From Cephalotrichum gorgonifer (lineage: Eukaryota > Ascomycota > Sordariomycetes > Microascales > Microascaceae), in the NCBI GenBank assembly GCA_900312665.1, contig ONZQ02000001.1, positions 230,600 through 294,599 on the forward strand: a stretch of 64,000 nucleotides of DNA. The letters are read 5' to 3'. A model generated the notes under the pieces. It was given only the letters and a program-made list of their open reading frames with translations, had not been told where the DNA came from and did not search any database. The translations under genes and the position numbers were made by a program. Below, in pieces: positions 1 to 10,985 of the stretch (its first letter is position 1; each line of letters begins with the position of its first letter).

Positions 1-1092
1 GGAGTTCTTCGCGAATGTCCACTCGAGTGTGCAGTCCTCAATCTCGCTATACCCAGGCAGAGATATGGTGTGTCAGCTCACTTCAAGCTCTAGAATAGGT
101 GTTTAAGGAGAAGATGTACAATTTCAAGTTCGGAGGAATCCAGGTGGGCTGGATCGGAGACATGTCGGTCCCGACGACTTCGGCGTTGGGGTGGTCATCC
201 GCGAAGTCTCTAGGGAGAGGTAGTGTCATCAGTAAAGTGTAATAATGCGTCGAGCATAGCAGGCACGATCATACATTGCCCATGAGCCTAACCGGTAGCG
301 ACACGATACGGTTAGCATGCAGAAGCTATGGCCCGTATAAAGTAGGTATTTGTCATACCGGTGCCAGTTCCAATGTCAAGAACTTTCTACCACGCAAGTT
401 AGATAGTAGCCAGCCATGATTGATTTTAGTGCAACCTACATGGACCTTGTCGGTGTCCAGGGGTGCAAGAAAAAGCTTCCCGTCACTAAGCAGCGTCTCC
501 ACATGGTGGCTAGTGAAATAGTCGTCAGCTGTTTATACATGGGCCGACTTGTGGATGATATTGTTGTGGAATAGGAATACGCACTTTATATCCATGGACT
601 CGTTTTGCTGGGAGTCATTCGAGCCCCTAGATGATGTTAGACAATATACCTTCTACGTGCCCCATATTATTATCGTCATAGCCAACATTACCAGTATTTA
701 GCAGTATCGTTGTCATGATGGTACGTCCTTCCATGGATCTTGCGGTATTCCAGAATGCTGGCGCTGAGCGAGGCAGTCGATGAGACGACGGCCGACGCAT
801 CATCGGCATCGTCGAACCCTTGACCCTAGAAGACGCCAGAGCAGGTTAGCGCCGGGAAACAACACCAACTTGCGCACATGACAGCACCCGGGGCCTCTCA
901 CAAGGACGAACAAACCTCGGCGGCATCCACCCAGTGCTGAGCGGGAAGAATCCCAGCGATCGTAGTCGGCTGAGGAGAGCCTGCATTTGCTGGCGACGGC
1001 GACTTCTCCGCCGCTGGGGATTTCGGCTTGGGCGACGATGAAGGCGACTTGCTGTCCCTGGCGGGAGGAGGCGGGGACGTCTCTCCGGCCAT
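1..1092 (-). CDS. LaeA-like SAM-dependent methyltransferase (5' part; runs off window)
   Basis: This is a class I SAM-dependent methyltransferase of the LaeA/TAM type, a family linked to secondary metabolism and development in filamentous fungi. Start ATG is at 1092. Exon 1 (1092-916) encodes a Pro/Ser/Lys-rich tail ending in GILPAQHWVDAAE. Splicing gives SILEYRKIHGRTYH, then HHVETLLSDGKLFLAPLD, then motif I as KVLDIGTGTGSWAIDFADD split over three exons, then GTDMSPIQPTWIPPNLK and FEIEDCTLEWTF at the edge. Six introns within about 1.1 kb, each with GT and AG ends, keep the frame, so the gene looks intact. The first donor is a less usual GTTTGT. The C-terminal half lies beyond position 1. LaeA itself cannot be told from its many paralogues. 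Confidence 0.88.
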
Positions 1093-1972
1093 GTTCTTCT
1101 CTCTGACTTCTTTTTCTCGCTTTCGGCTAAGTAAGATGAGACTCGAGCATGTGGGTAGAAGGTTCTGAGGGGATGAATACAGATACAACTGCGAAAAAAG
1201 AAACAGGAATAGTACCCAAGGTGTTTGAAATGAGGGGGCGGCGCTTGGAAGCGACGCGCCCCGTTAGATTAGTCTGGGCGGCAGCTAGGGACGGGACGGG
1301 ACGGGGGCTAGTTAGCGGCCAATTCCCCTGTGTCCGCCCTACGCGCAAAATTGGGCGGGCGTGGGGCTCGGGTATTATTACTTGTATCTTTGCAAGGACG
1401 AGTGGGAATATTATGCAAGAAGGGCGTGTTGGCAGGCGTGTGCTATCCTGGTGTCTTGCATCAGGTGGCATGCCCGGGATGCAACTATCGAACTATTTGA
1501 CCACTGTGCCAAAAGCAAGGTTCCCCGCTTCTTAGCACTACTTGGTCATATTGGTGATATCCTCAGTCTAACAGCAACATCCGCCTTGGGATTCCACTTA
1601 CATGGGGGTATTCTCAGTCATTGGACAAAACGTTCATCCCAAAGTGGGCCGGAACCAGGGTCAAGCTCTCGTTCCCACTGCCAAGCTGCGACCAAACCCT
1701 GTCACGTCACCAGCGTCCCCCTCTGGTCACAATCAATAAAACGAACATAACGTTCTCCTGCGCGTGCGGGGAGAGTGGGGCGCTGAGATAACCCCCAATG
1801 CCGCTGTTCGGTCCTTCCACTGTATGCAGCAGTCAGTTATTCACTTGAGCGGTGATGTATGTGCTGGATGAGACTCTTAGGAGGTAGGCGCGCAGGTCAA
1901 CTCCAACCTTGTGGTGTCGTGGAAAAGGAGAGTCCCTTATTAGCTCTACTATAACACTTATATCCCACAAGT
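1093..1972. other. Intergenic, no gene seen
   Basis: The overlapping 110-130 codon open frames here have no recognisable motif, splice context or composition of a gene. The stretch presumably holds the promoter of the methyltransferase and the 3' flank of the Zn2Cys6 gene. Confidence 0.5.
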
Positions 1973-3354
1973 TTAAATAGAATCCGGGCTTTCTGTCCCC
2001 ACCCTACCTATATCCATACCTACAGAACTGCAAGGACGAACAACTTCATAGTCCTCCATCAACGCCCGCCACATCTCGCCTTCCTGCCCACGCCACCGCA
2101 CCACCCCCATCCTCCCCAGAAACTCTCGAACCGCCGCCCATTCTCTCTCTGCACGATCCTGGCACCACCACATATTCAGCCTACCCATCAGTCCCAGCCA
2201 AAACCCAAACATCCACAGCGCGCCCTCGTCGCGGTCGTACAAGAGGCGTACAAACCGCGAGTCCAACGGCCGGATGAACTGGACGTACATAAACACGTTC
2301 TCTGCGGACGGGTACAAACCGCGAACGGCCGCCAGCACCCGAATGGCTTCTTGACAGGGATATCTCTCGTCTATGTCCGCATTCCCCCTCCCCACTGCCC
2401 CGATCCTCTCATCCACTTGCCTCGCAAGTTTATCCCAGTGCCAAGGCACCTCGACCACGGTCGCCGTGCCCGAGAATCTCCCACTGCCATCATCGGACGC
2501 CCCGTACATAGGCTGTAGCAGACTCTCCCTCCTTAAAGACGACGCGGCCACAAGCAGCAGCTTTATCCCCATCTGCAGCGAGAGCCAGTCCAGCCGGTCC
2601 TTGCGGTCCGAAAACACCCACGACTTCAGGGGGTCGGGCGTCTCAACGTCCGAGAACGCGAGGTTGTTCAGCAGCATCGAGGTCATCACCAGAGCGTCTG
2701 CATTCTGGGGGTTGAGGGGCTGGGCGAGGGCGGGCCGGAAGGTCTCGAGTGCTGTCGAGAGGAGCGCGCGCTGGGCAACGCGGTGGTGGGCCGGGTCGGG
2801 GGTAGAGTGGGCGAGGTGGCTTGCTGATACGGAGAGGACGGACGCGAGAAGGTAGGGGTGGGCGCAGACGAGCTCCCAGAGGTCACTGCTTAGCAATGGA
2901 CCTAGAACTGGGGCCATAGTGTTCCTTGCGTGGTGTAGAAGGGCCTGCGCGCTAGTTCCGTTTCCTTTTCCATTTCCGGCTCCGTATCGGCGGCCTATTC
3001 CGAGAACGGAATCAATGGCGACTGTATCCCAGGGAGGTAGCGACTGGGGGGACTGGAGGCCCTGGGCGTATTTGGGAACAGATGTCAAGGCATTACTACC
3101 TTGATCCCTTAGGAATCCCTGATATTGGCAGTCTCGGTGGTTTCGCGAGCAACGTGAGCAGATCGGTTTGACTTGGTCGCACTAATACCTCACGTTAGCA
3201 TAAATACCAGGGCATGAATACTTGAGGATTGCGGCAGAGGTGAGGCAGGTAGTACCTTGACACGTCTGTGCCGACACGACAGACAGCCCAGGCGGTCCTT
3301 GGTATGGAATTTCCTCTTCTTGTACTCCCGTAACTTGGGGCTCTCGCCACTCAT
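1973..3354 (-). CDS. Zn2Cys6 transcription factor with fungal-specific C-terminal region
   Basis: A binuclear zinc cluster regulator of 435 residues. Exon 1 (3354-3256) encodes the start and the first half of the cluster, CLSCRHRRVK. A 74-nt intron (3255-3182) follows, and exon 2 (3181-1973) resumes with CDQVKPICSRCSRNHRDC. Together they give the perfect spacing C-x2-C-x6-C-x6-C-x2-C-x6-C near residues 24-51. The remainder resembles the helical fungal-specific regulatory domain (PYLLASVLSVSASHLAH; LLNNLAFSDVETPD). An in-frame ATG at 3381 would add 9 residues; 3354 is preferred because the product then begins close to the basic stretch before the cluster. Target genes are unknown. It lies between the methyltransferase and the esterase, which is not enough to assign a pathway. 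Confidence 0.9.
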
Positions 3355-3417
3355 CGACAACACGAGAAATTTTCCATCCATCTTAGACTGACATAGAAAG
3401 AAGTGTGGGGAATACAC

Positions 3418-4057
3418 GTTTCGTCGTGCGGAGAAGCTGAGGTGGAGAGCTGAAATAAGTAAACGAGGACGGCTTGCTTGCGTACTGGCGCCTCCCTTGC
3501 TGGCTCAAGCTCCGTCAGCAACTGAGGAGGGATCTCCAGAGGTCAGCTGTTTTAGAGCCAATTAGAGAATATTTAGCATTGGTATAACTATTACGGAGTG
3601 GTCACTCACTCTTAGTTCTAGAGCTCGGAGGCGGATTACTCCGACCGAGAAGCCCGCTGAATTTTGCGAGAGCTAATTCAACTCACCCGAAGAGGATGAC
3701 GACAACGCCGCCTACGGCTTCAGCTCGTTTACCTGATTAGGACTAGCGCACCCAAGCCTATTAAAAGTGGGACAGGTCTTGGCGTCTTTTGTGACACCAC
3801 CCCTTGACGACAACGGCGGGAAAGTCGAGAATTTTACGTAGGTATAAACATAACGATGGAATTATGGATCTACTATAGCTCTTCTCAAAAGGGTAAACGA
3901 GGAACTTTGCTTGTGGAGGCAAGGTTGACTCGTAATAATGATGGGACCACTGGGTATAAATGGTGATGGCGTCCGCGCTCGACTTCCACATCTTGCATCT
4001 ATAGAACAAGTTCTAACCCCTTAACTAACCCTCAGCGCAAAGTAAGAGAAAAACAAC
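3418..4057. other. Intergenic region upstream of the Zn2Cys6 gene and the esterase
   Basis: This divergent intergenic region should hold both promoters. I see no convincing gene; the 82-codon minus-strand frame at 3761-4009 has no motif. Confidence 0.5.
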
Positions 4058-5906
4058 ATGATGCTGCCACTCATCACCCTCACCTCTGGTCTCGCAATCT
4101 TGAGCCACGTCTGGGCTGTGGCGGCCAAATGCACCACCCCCAACCCAAACCTAGTCGATCTCGGCTACGCAAAACACATCCCGACACATACCAACAAAAC
4201 ATCCTCAGGACACAAAGTCCACATCTACAAGAACATCCGATTCGCCAACTCTCCAACTGGCACCCTGCGCTTCCGTCTACCGGACACCTCCCTCCCCAAA
4301 GTCGACGGCATCCAGGACGGTTCCGCGCCGGCCCTCTCAAAGGACTGCATCTCGTCCGCCCCGGCCGTCGCCCCGTTCCCGCCATACAACGGGACAACCT
4401 GGGGACAGGAGGACTGTCTGTTCCTGGATGTCTACGTCCCCGATGGCGTCGAGCCCGGAGACGACGTGCCCGTGCTCCACTGGTTCGTGGGTAGCGCGTA
4501 TGCTTTTGGAAGCAAGGACATGTTCGTCGACCCGATGGGCCTCTTCGACTTGGTAGACAAGGACACGAAGTTCATCTTCGTTGCGAATAATTACCGGTAC
4601 GTCTACGTCTTTGGCCGTGCAGTTATGGGCCCTTCTAACATTTGCTGTAGCCTAGGAGTCGCAGGATGGACCTATCTTCCTGGGCAAGATATGGCTGCAA
4701 ACGTGGGAATGCACGACTGTCTCGCGGCGGCGGAGTGGACCTCGAGGTTCATACACCTGTTTGGTGGTGACCCAGAACGTGTGACGGTCATGGGGCAAAG
4801 TGCAGGCGCAGGCATAATCAACCTGCTCACTGTCCTGAACGGCGGCGAAGGGAGCTTGCCATTTCAGAATGTACGGCTCTGTCTACTACTACAGCACTAT
4901 TCCTCGCAAGCAGCGTCTAGGAGCACCCGCTAATCTTTTCCCGTTAGGCCATAACCATGTCGCCTGCTATTCCCCCCCGCGTCAACCCAATCGACCGCCA
5001 GAAGAACCTCTTCCGCATGATCCTAGATACAGCGAACTGTACCTCATTGGACTGCCTCCGCGCCGTGCCCGAAGACACCATTCGGTCGATGAACAACTAT
5101 CTGATCAACGAAGTTAGGTCCGACGCCGGTGGGGGCGTTTTTGGACCCAGACCAGGCTTCGGGCCGGTACTCGACGGGGCTTTCATTCCAGACTTACCAG
5201 AAACCCTGTACCGAGAGGGCAAGTTCCACACGGAGCTTGAGGCGCTGATAGTCGGAAATGCCGCATATGAGGTATGGACTAACTCCTCTTTCTGCCTAGC
5301 TGCATCTACCACCGTGACTAGTTTCTAACTGGGCGCAGGGCATGGGTACTTCCAACGACGAAGGCCTCCCAGAGGCGTTCCCTGCGCTCGTACGCCAGAT
5401 CTTCCCGACAGCGAGCAACGATACGGTAGCCTACATCCAATCGCACTACGACTTCGCGGACAACCCGGCCAAATTAGCGTGGGACTGGACCACCGACGTG
5501 ATATTCGCGTGCAACGCGGCCAACGTCGCCAGGGCATACAAGGACGGTTCCAGGCGCTACATATTCTCCGTTTCGCCGGCCATACACGGGCAAGACATTT
5601 TGTGTATGGATGCCTGGTGTTCACGTCGCCACGTTCCATCCTTGCTAACTTCTGTCACTCATAGACACGTTCTACACAGACCAAGAGGCTACGCCGGTCG
5701 AGAAGCCGGGCGACGCGAGGGCTTTCCAGAGAAATCTGCTGGATTTCCTTCACGGCAGGGATATTGACTGGCCCATCTACGGCTCGGAGAATCGGGTCGT
5801 TAATATCACCTTGGATGGGTTCGATAATGTACAGCTACCTGATGATCTTGCCGCTAGGTGCGAGATGATCAACGAGGTTGCTCGGGACCCTGAAAATGGT
5901 GCTTAG
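4058..5906 (+). CDS. Secreted carboxylesterase type B (alpha/beta hydrolase)
   Basis: An esterase/lipase of the carboxylesterase-B family. ATG at 4058 starts a signal peptide (LITLTSGLAILSHVWAVAA). Five exons are joined by introns at about 4597-4650, 4870-4947, 5272-5338, 5601-5664. Family landmarks are IRFANSPTGTLRF, the EDCLFLDVYVP block, the nucleophile elbow GQSAGAG (Ser), the acidic residue in GNAAYEGMGTS spanning an intron, and the catalytic His in PAIHGQDILDTFY. The last exon ends with CEMINEVARDPENGA and TAG at 5904-5906. The triad is complete, so the enzyme is probably active. The substrate is unknown. The product is a little over 500 residues, normal for the family, with several N-glycosylation sequons. 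Confidence 0.9.
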
Positions 5907-6176
5907 GGGAGTAGGGATTTGATGCTGGATGGATGACCGGTTTCACCGACAAACCCAAGGTACTCGAAGACATAACTATGTGGGTTCGTCGACAGGCAAG
6001 TAAAGTCATTCTTTCGGACAGAGGCCATCCCCGTAATATTGTAGGTACAATTCTTGAGCCATGACTCTAGGCCGCTCTATTGTTACTCTTTTCTTTTGAT
6101 AGATCCTACTACTACATGGACCACAGGGTCCCTCTTCGCTTTCCCCGCAGAATAAAGTATGTACAGGTACATCCCC

Positions 6177-7699
6177 TCAGTCCATAATGCAAAAGCATGG
6201 ATAGTCAGGAGGAGGATTCCGAAATTTACACTCGTAGGCATTGAGGCTTCGATAATAGTTCATACAATCTTGGTCCTTGCATAAGGGAAGCTTGGAACTG
6301 AGAGGCGGATGGTCGTAGGTATCAGGATCCATGGCGTGGAACCACTGGTGACTGGGGTTGATATTTCCGTCCGCTTTGCTGCAAACGTCGACATCATATT
6401 CGTAGGTTGTGACTAGGCATACTGAGTTTCCCACTCGCCCATGATTTCCGATATTGATGTGTATTCTGTTTCCCTTTCCCCAAAATATCAAGGTATGGGG
6501 GGAAATACATCTCAAATGCGACTCCCTTTCACATTGAAAGATGCCTAGGCGCTCTGATAGACAGGGGCAAGGAGATATATCGGTGCCATCATAATCTACA
6601 CATCTACACCCAGGAGGTCTGAAACATACCATATCAGGTGGTTCCCTTGAACGAGGCCGAGACGGAATCAAGATGCCGGCTAGGCCCTCTCTATACCGCT
6701 GGAACATATTTCTCAGGTCTGAGGCTGGTATTCGTCCGCTGGGTGTGAGTGCAAAGGTATTGAGGCCGCTATGTGGCGCCCACTCCAAGTGAAGAACAAT
6801 CTGTCCTTTCATCTTCTCCGAAGTCCGCAATCTTGCTCGTGGCCAGGTTGGAGTGCTCTCGGGGGTACATCGCATGTCATGACTAGGATCGTGGCATTCA
6901 ACATTGAAGCTATCAATGCAATCTTGCCAAAAGCTTCTAGGACTCTTCTTTTTCCAGGAGACTATATGATGCTGAATGTCGGCCCAGTAGATGTGTCAGT
7001 GCTCGCATAGCTGTAGGCCCCCCTGCTGTCCCACACACCATCTCTCCTGCTTCTTAGAATCCAGGGTAGATGCAGAGAATTCGTGTATATCGTGGTGGCT
7101 TCCACATTTGTCGCAGTGAAGGTGGCGGCCAGTGTTGGAATCGAATTTGCAGCGGGTGAACCGTACATGTAATATGCCACCTTCTGTATCGCGGATGTAC
7201 CTCAGTTGGAACAATTGAGTGTACTCTTCTTTAGGGATGCCACACCGGGCTCGACACCTGTCGCACATCCCATCTCTTCGTAGACGCTGTTGGAATTCCT
7301 CCCGCTCTTGGGGGACATCCATCCGAGGCTCTGCTCTGCCATAGAAAGGCGGCGAATACAAAAGGGATTTCTCTTGGGTCCCCAAATTGTCTCGTCATAT
7401 ATAAGACGTCGTAATGTCCTAAAGACACGGCGAAGGCAGAATAGGGTGACAATATTACTGTTGGCTTTGCAGTATTTGATAATCCGAAGCAGGAGCTCAT
7501 CTGGTAGTGAAGCCAGAGGACTATGCTTATTGTTGTAGACCTGTGCCGCTACTATGGGATCCATGTGTTGCTGTAGGGCTAGCAGTGTGAGATGCATTTG
7601 GTGTTGGCTGACAGCCGCTTCTCCACCGATTGCGTTGTCCTCTTCACCATCTTGCGAGGAGAGATCGAGCTTTCCGATTCGTGACTCAAGTGTTGACAT
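6177..7699 (-). pseudogene. F-box protein gene with frameshift and in-frame stop
   Basis: ATG at 7699 opens a frame with an F-box-like segment (LASLPDELLLRIIKYCKAN, then CLRRVFRTLRRLIYDETIWG). Near 7340-7380 the reading must jump by one base to continue as DVPQEREEFQQRLRRDG followed by a CDRCRARCG cysteine motif, a second cysteine pair (HCDKCGSHHD) and LQLCEH. There a TGA at 6996-6998 interrupts the same frame, which continues as HIYWADIQHHI and runs to the stop at 6177. Neither lesion is removed by a plausible intron: no donor/acceptor pair of normal length restores the frame at 7340-7380. The full product would be about 500 residues, an F-box adaptor for SCF ubiquitin ligases with a zinc-binding middle. 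Sequencing error is the alternative. Confidence 0.65.
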
Positions 7700-7959
7700 G
7701 TTGACAGATGAGAGCTGAAATGGTTAATGCCGGATCGTGAGAAAGAAGGTAGGATGCTGAACAAGGGTTGAGAGATCATTGTAGAATACAAGCAGAGAGG
7801 AGTAGCTTCAGCTATTTTTATATGTGTGAAATAAAGAAAAAGAGAAAGGCTGATATTTACTGTCGAGGTAACCTGTGTAGCTTGAAAACTGTATTTGCCT
7901 TTGCCTCTGCCATTGCGAGCAGTATTCCTGGTTACATTATTGAACTATACAGATACTAA

Positions 7960-8182
7960 ATAAAATCTCTACCAAGTCTATTAAAGTTTATAGAGAAGAG
8001 CTATAAATATAAAGCTTAGTAATAGTAGATATATAATAAATTATTCCTTAATATATATCTTTATCTTATCTAGTAAAAGTAATAATATCTAATAGATAGC
8101 TATTTAGATAATTTAATAAAGAAGATTGTTAAGATCTTCTATAAGAAAGATAGTTATACTAGGGACTATAATCCTATATAAA
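7960..8182. repeat. AT-rich island with RIP-like dinucleotide bias
   Basis: The stretch is overwhelmingly A/T with abundant TA steps. Between 7981 and 8160 I find no CA dinucleotide, a single TG and no CG. This is the depletion expected after repeat-induced point mutation, which converts CpA to TpA on both strands of repeated DNA in ascomycetes. It is probably the remnant of a transposon, but too degraded to name. It sits between a broken F-box gene and an intact secreted-protein gene. The flanks (7700-7960 and 8183-8570) show no gene. Confidence 0.7.
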
Positions 8183-8570
8183 TGCAGGCGAGCAAGCCGT
8201 GCCAACGAATGGAATGCAATTGAACACGCACAAAGGGACCACTGTTACGCGCGGGGAAAGTAACTAGTATGTGCCAAACCCAAACTTAACCGCTAGGTCC
8301 TCGGGTACCACATCAAACACTTGCCGCAACACCATTCTCGGCCCTTCTGTGCCAGGAATAGACCGTACGCCGGCCTCTACATTTCATTTCATCCGGCGGC
8401 TAAACTATCCGAGGGCTCTGTGTAACAAAGAAACGATAAAAGGGCGGCAGCCTACCATCTAAAGCTTTCAAGGAACCAACACGCACATGTCCTCCAATAT
8501 ACCCACCAACGCAGCCAAACGAAAGAAAGTGTAAGCAAAGCTAAGATCAACAACTACCAACAGCTTTATC

Positions 8571-9440
8571 ATGTCTTGGCCCAGTCTATTTTTAATTTCC
8601 CTCTGCTTCCAAGGCGATCTCGGAGCGCGGGCCGCAAAGAAGCCCGACTTGCTGCCAACTACTCTTGAGGTTGACCTTGTATTCCCACGGCCCAACGAGA
8701 CCCATCAGCGGACATGGCCATTTCCAATTGTCTTCGCTATCCAGGGTGCCAAAAACATCTGGCCCTACCAACTGTTTTTCAATTGGGAGCTCAGGAACCT
8801 AGAGAGAACCGAAAATAACACGAGAGGCGAGACTGTTCACGACCGGGGTGATTATGAGGACGTTGGCTTGCCTACGCAATACACGAACGGCAAGGTGCCC
8901 GGCGACGAGGATATCTTCTACTATATCGACTACACAGTTCGCATTGGCGAATACAGGAACACCAACTTCTCCATTATGTGGTCGGCTGGCATCCGGGGAA
9001 ATTGCAGCAAAGGAGGCGAGGTGTCGGTTTCCTCTCCGTCTCAGGGGCCTGAGCCAAGAATCAAAGGGTTCGCCCTGTTCCAGGTCTCGGACGATGCTCC
9101 CATGGATATTGCCATGGACTCCTGCCTATCTCCCCAACTCAATGATGGGGAGAGGAATACGTTGCGGATTGGGGGAACGGTCACGCCTTCCCAGTGTATT
9201 TTCTACGATGAGGAGAACTTCAGACCAGAACCGAACCCCTGCGCGGTCAAGGTCGATTCTGCGCTGGCGAGTAGAGTCACAGAGAGCATGCTTGCGAGGT
9301 CCGGGTGCAAAGATGTTTCCTGGCCGGACGAGGTTGATGGCCCATGCGACGTCGAAAAGGAGGACGAGCCGAGCGGCGCTGAGGGACGGCTCGTCCCTAA
9401 GGTTATAATATTCGCCGGCATGCTGCTAGGCGCCCTATAA
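8571..9440 (+). CDS. Secreted, possibly GPI-anchored DUF7136-type protein
   Basis: A single-exon protein of 289 residues with an N-terminal hydrophobic signal (SLFLISLCFQGDLGARA) and a hydrophobic C-terminus (VIIFAGMLLGAL) after a polar acidic stretch, as in GPI-anchored proteins. The pattern LEVDLVFPRPNET near residue 33 followed by FPIVFAIQGA is that of the fungal DUF7136 family of extracellular proteins, whose function is not known. It contains several N-glycosylation sequons and paired cysteines (CDVSWPDEVDGPC-like region; PCAVKVDSALASRV). A second, broken member lies at 41601-42479. Family assignment is from remembered pattern, not a search. Confidence 0.75.
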   Translation: MSWPSLFLISLCFQGDLGARAAKKPDLLPTTLEVDLVFPRPNETHQRTWPFPIVFAIQGAKNIWPYQLFFNWELRNLERTENNTRGETVHDRGDYEDVGLPTQYTNGKVPGDEDIFYYIDYTVRIGEYRNTNFSIMWSAGIRGNCSKGGEVSVSSPSQGPEPRIKGFALFQVSDDAPMDIAMDSCLSPQLNDGERNTLRIGGTVTPSQCIFYDEENFRPEPNPCAVKVDSALASRVTESMLARSGCKDVSWPDEVDGPCDVEKEDEPSGAEGRLVPKVIIFAGMLLGAL

Positions 9441-9467
9441 ATTGGTTCTACTCTAGGTTAATATGGA

Positions 9468-10080
9468 CTACGCGATCAAATATTGCCCTGCACGTAGGAT
9501 CCGGGGTAAAAATAGATGTTCCATACTCTTGAGGTCCCGCGGCAAAAAGTGTTGGTCCCTCCACCAAATATACCTCGCCTGGCGCGACGCTTCCTGCAAA
9601 CTCTTTTTATAGCTCTCGGTAGAATACAAAGATCCGCCCCGTACCTTGCCGAAGGCGATGGAACAGGAGTTGGCCGCATAATATCCAAAAGTGGCCTCTC
9701 CTGCTGCTGTGCCTGGATCCCGGACAAGCTTACCACCCAGGCCGGCACACACACGGGAGTCCATGACCATCCAAGAGCTTCTCGGGGTGATCATATACGG
9801 AGTCGGACACATCGGCATTACGCCCCTCCAACCAGTTGGTACATATATCGGGCTGGAAATATCTGGCCGATAGTGCAGTATATGCCTCCCTTGGCTCGTC
9901 TTCAGTATCCCTGATCCACATTTCGATGCAGGTAGGGCAGTTGCTTCCCGACCCTTTAGGAGTAGCTTCAGAAGGGCGGTTGTGGCGGATAGTGTCGACA
10001 TCCTCAATATAGCTGGAAGGCAAGTCCGCGTCGTCCCGACATACGTGGTGGGAAAGTCCCTGTTCTCCCTGAGGATATTT
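9468..10080 (-). pseudogene. Unknown gene, frameshifted in a GT run
   Basis: Two frames on the minus strand read as one protein. The first, open from about 10080 (no ATG; GLSHHVCRDDADLPSSYIED, then NCPTCIEMWIRDTEDEP), runs to LLDGHGLPCVCRPGW and stops at 9730. The second takes over around 9750 with VCAGLGGKLVRDPG and continues through GYYAANSCSIAFGKVRGG to a stop at 9468. The switch falls in a GTGTGTGT run at about 9749-9756, the usual place for slippage. I do not recognise the family. The missing start codon and the frameshift suggest a relic; an unrecognised intron or spurious frames are possible. Confidence 0.35.
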
Positions 10081-10149
10081 AGTGTCTTAACATGTAATTT
10101 ACCTTTTTTGATAAATCAAGTTTTGTATGAGAGTATATTTTTGCGCCCG

Positions 10150-10911
10150 CCGTGGCGCGGCTTGTTGAGTATGAGTCGGCGCGAAGGGCTGCGGCACTGA
10201 TGGCGGCTTAGTCTTCATCATCCGTAACATCGTCGGGAACATCGTCCCTTATTATCATATCGTCATCATCGGGGGCTTCGGAACACAAGGCTGAGGCCAA
10301 GTCATCGAGCAACATCTTATCCGCCTCGTCCTCCGCAATGGATATTAACCAGGGAGATGATCGCCTGCTTCGCCAGGCTGTCCGCGTCGCCTGGCGTCCC
10401 ATCGTCCGCAGCCGACCCTCGCGAACTCCACGTCCCCGTCCGCGCCTCCCCTCCCCTCCAGAGCTCCCACTACTAGCCTGCACGCCTTAGTTGGGGGTAT
10501 GCTAGCAAAGCCGGGCACCGATGTGGTCAGGTATCCCATGATATGGCGAATGCCCAAGGGCCCGTGATTGAGCATGATCTCGGGCAGGTGGTACTTGGTG
10601 AGCATGGCGCTGGTGATGGCGCCGGACCCATGCCCAGCCCGGTTTTCGACCGCCTCATCCGCATAGTAATCGGCACCACCCGATGGATGGGTACTGAGTT
10701 CTTCAGCATCTGGCCACGCAGTCGATTCAAGTGTCTCTATTGAAGTGTCAAGATCGCTTCCAGCAGCGTTAGAAGGAGGTATGGTTGGCGACCCCGGGAG
10801 TGACGTAGCGGGGGAGTTGCATAGCGATCCAGCGTAATCTAAAAATCGATTCAAGGCGAAACCAGTGTCTGTGCCATGTCTGCGACTCCGAACGCGCCGT
10901 GTCAGGCTCAT
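10150..10911 (-). pseudogene. Stb3-like (Sin3-binding) protein gene, degraded
   Basis: Stb3 proteins bind DNA and recruit the Sin3 histone-deacetylase complex. The minus-strand frame from the first ATG at 10911 contains the family core: AITSAMLTKYHLPEIMLNHG, then GPLGIRHIMGYLTTSVPGF and ACRLVVGALEGRG, then a GRWDARRRGQ block. After that the frame stops (TAA, about 10346) and continues one base out of register as ISIAEDEADKM and then SEAPDDDDM, ending TDDED plus TAA at 10208. Past that stop the same frame still reads AAISAAALRADSYS. That resembles the conserved tail that follows an invariant-looking Trp in homologues, so TGG to TAA is inferred. A frameshift plus a stop make this a likely pseudogene of a normally single-copy regulator. 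Confidence 0.65.
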
Positions 10912-10985
10912 CAAGGCTTCTGACACAGTACTACACGCAGCCTCTGAACGTTTCTCCTTTCCATCTGGCGAATACGGGCCTGCAG

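Noticed and set aside
10899..10985. GTG start for the unknown ORF at 10986
   Set aside because: GTG initiation is not expected in fungal nuclear genes; it would also overlap the Stb3-like frame.
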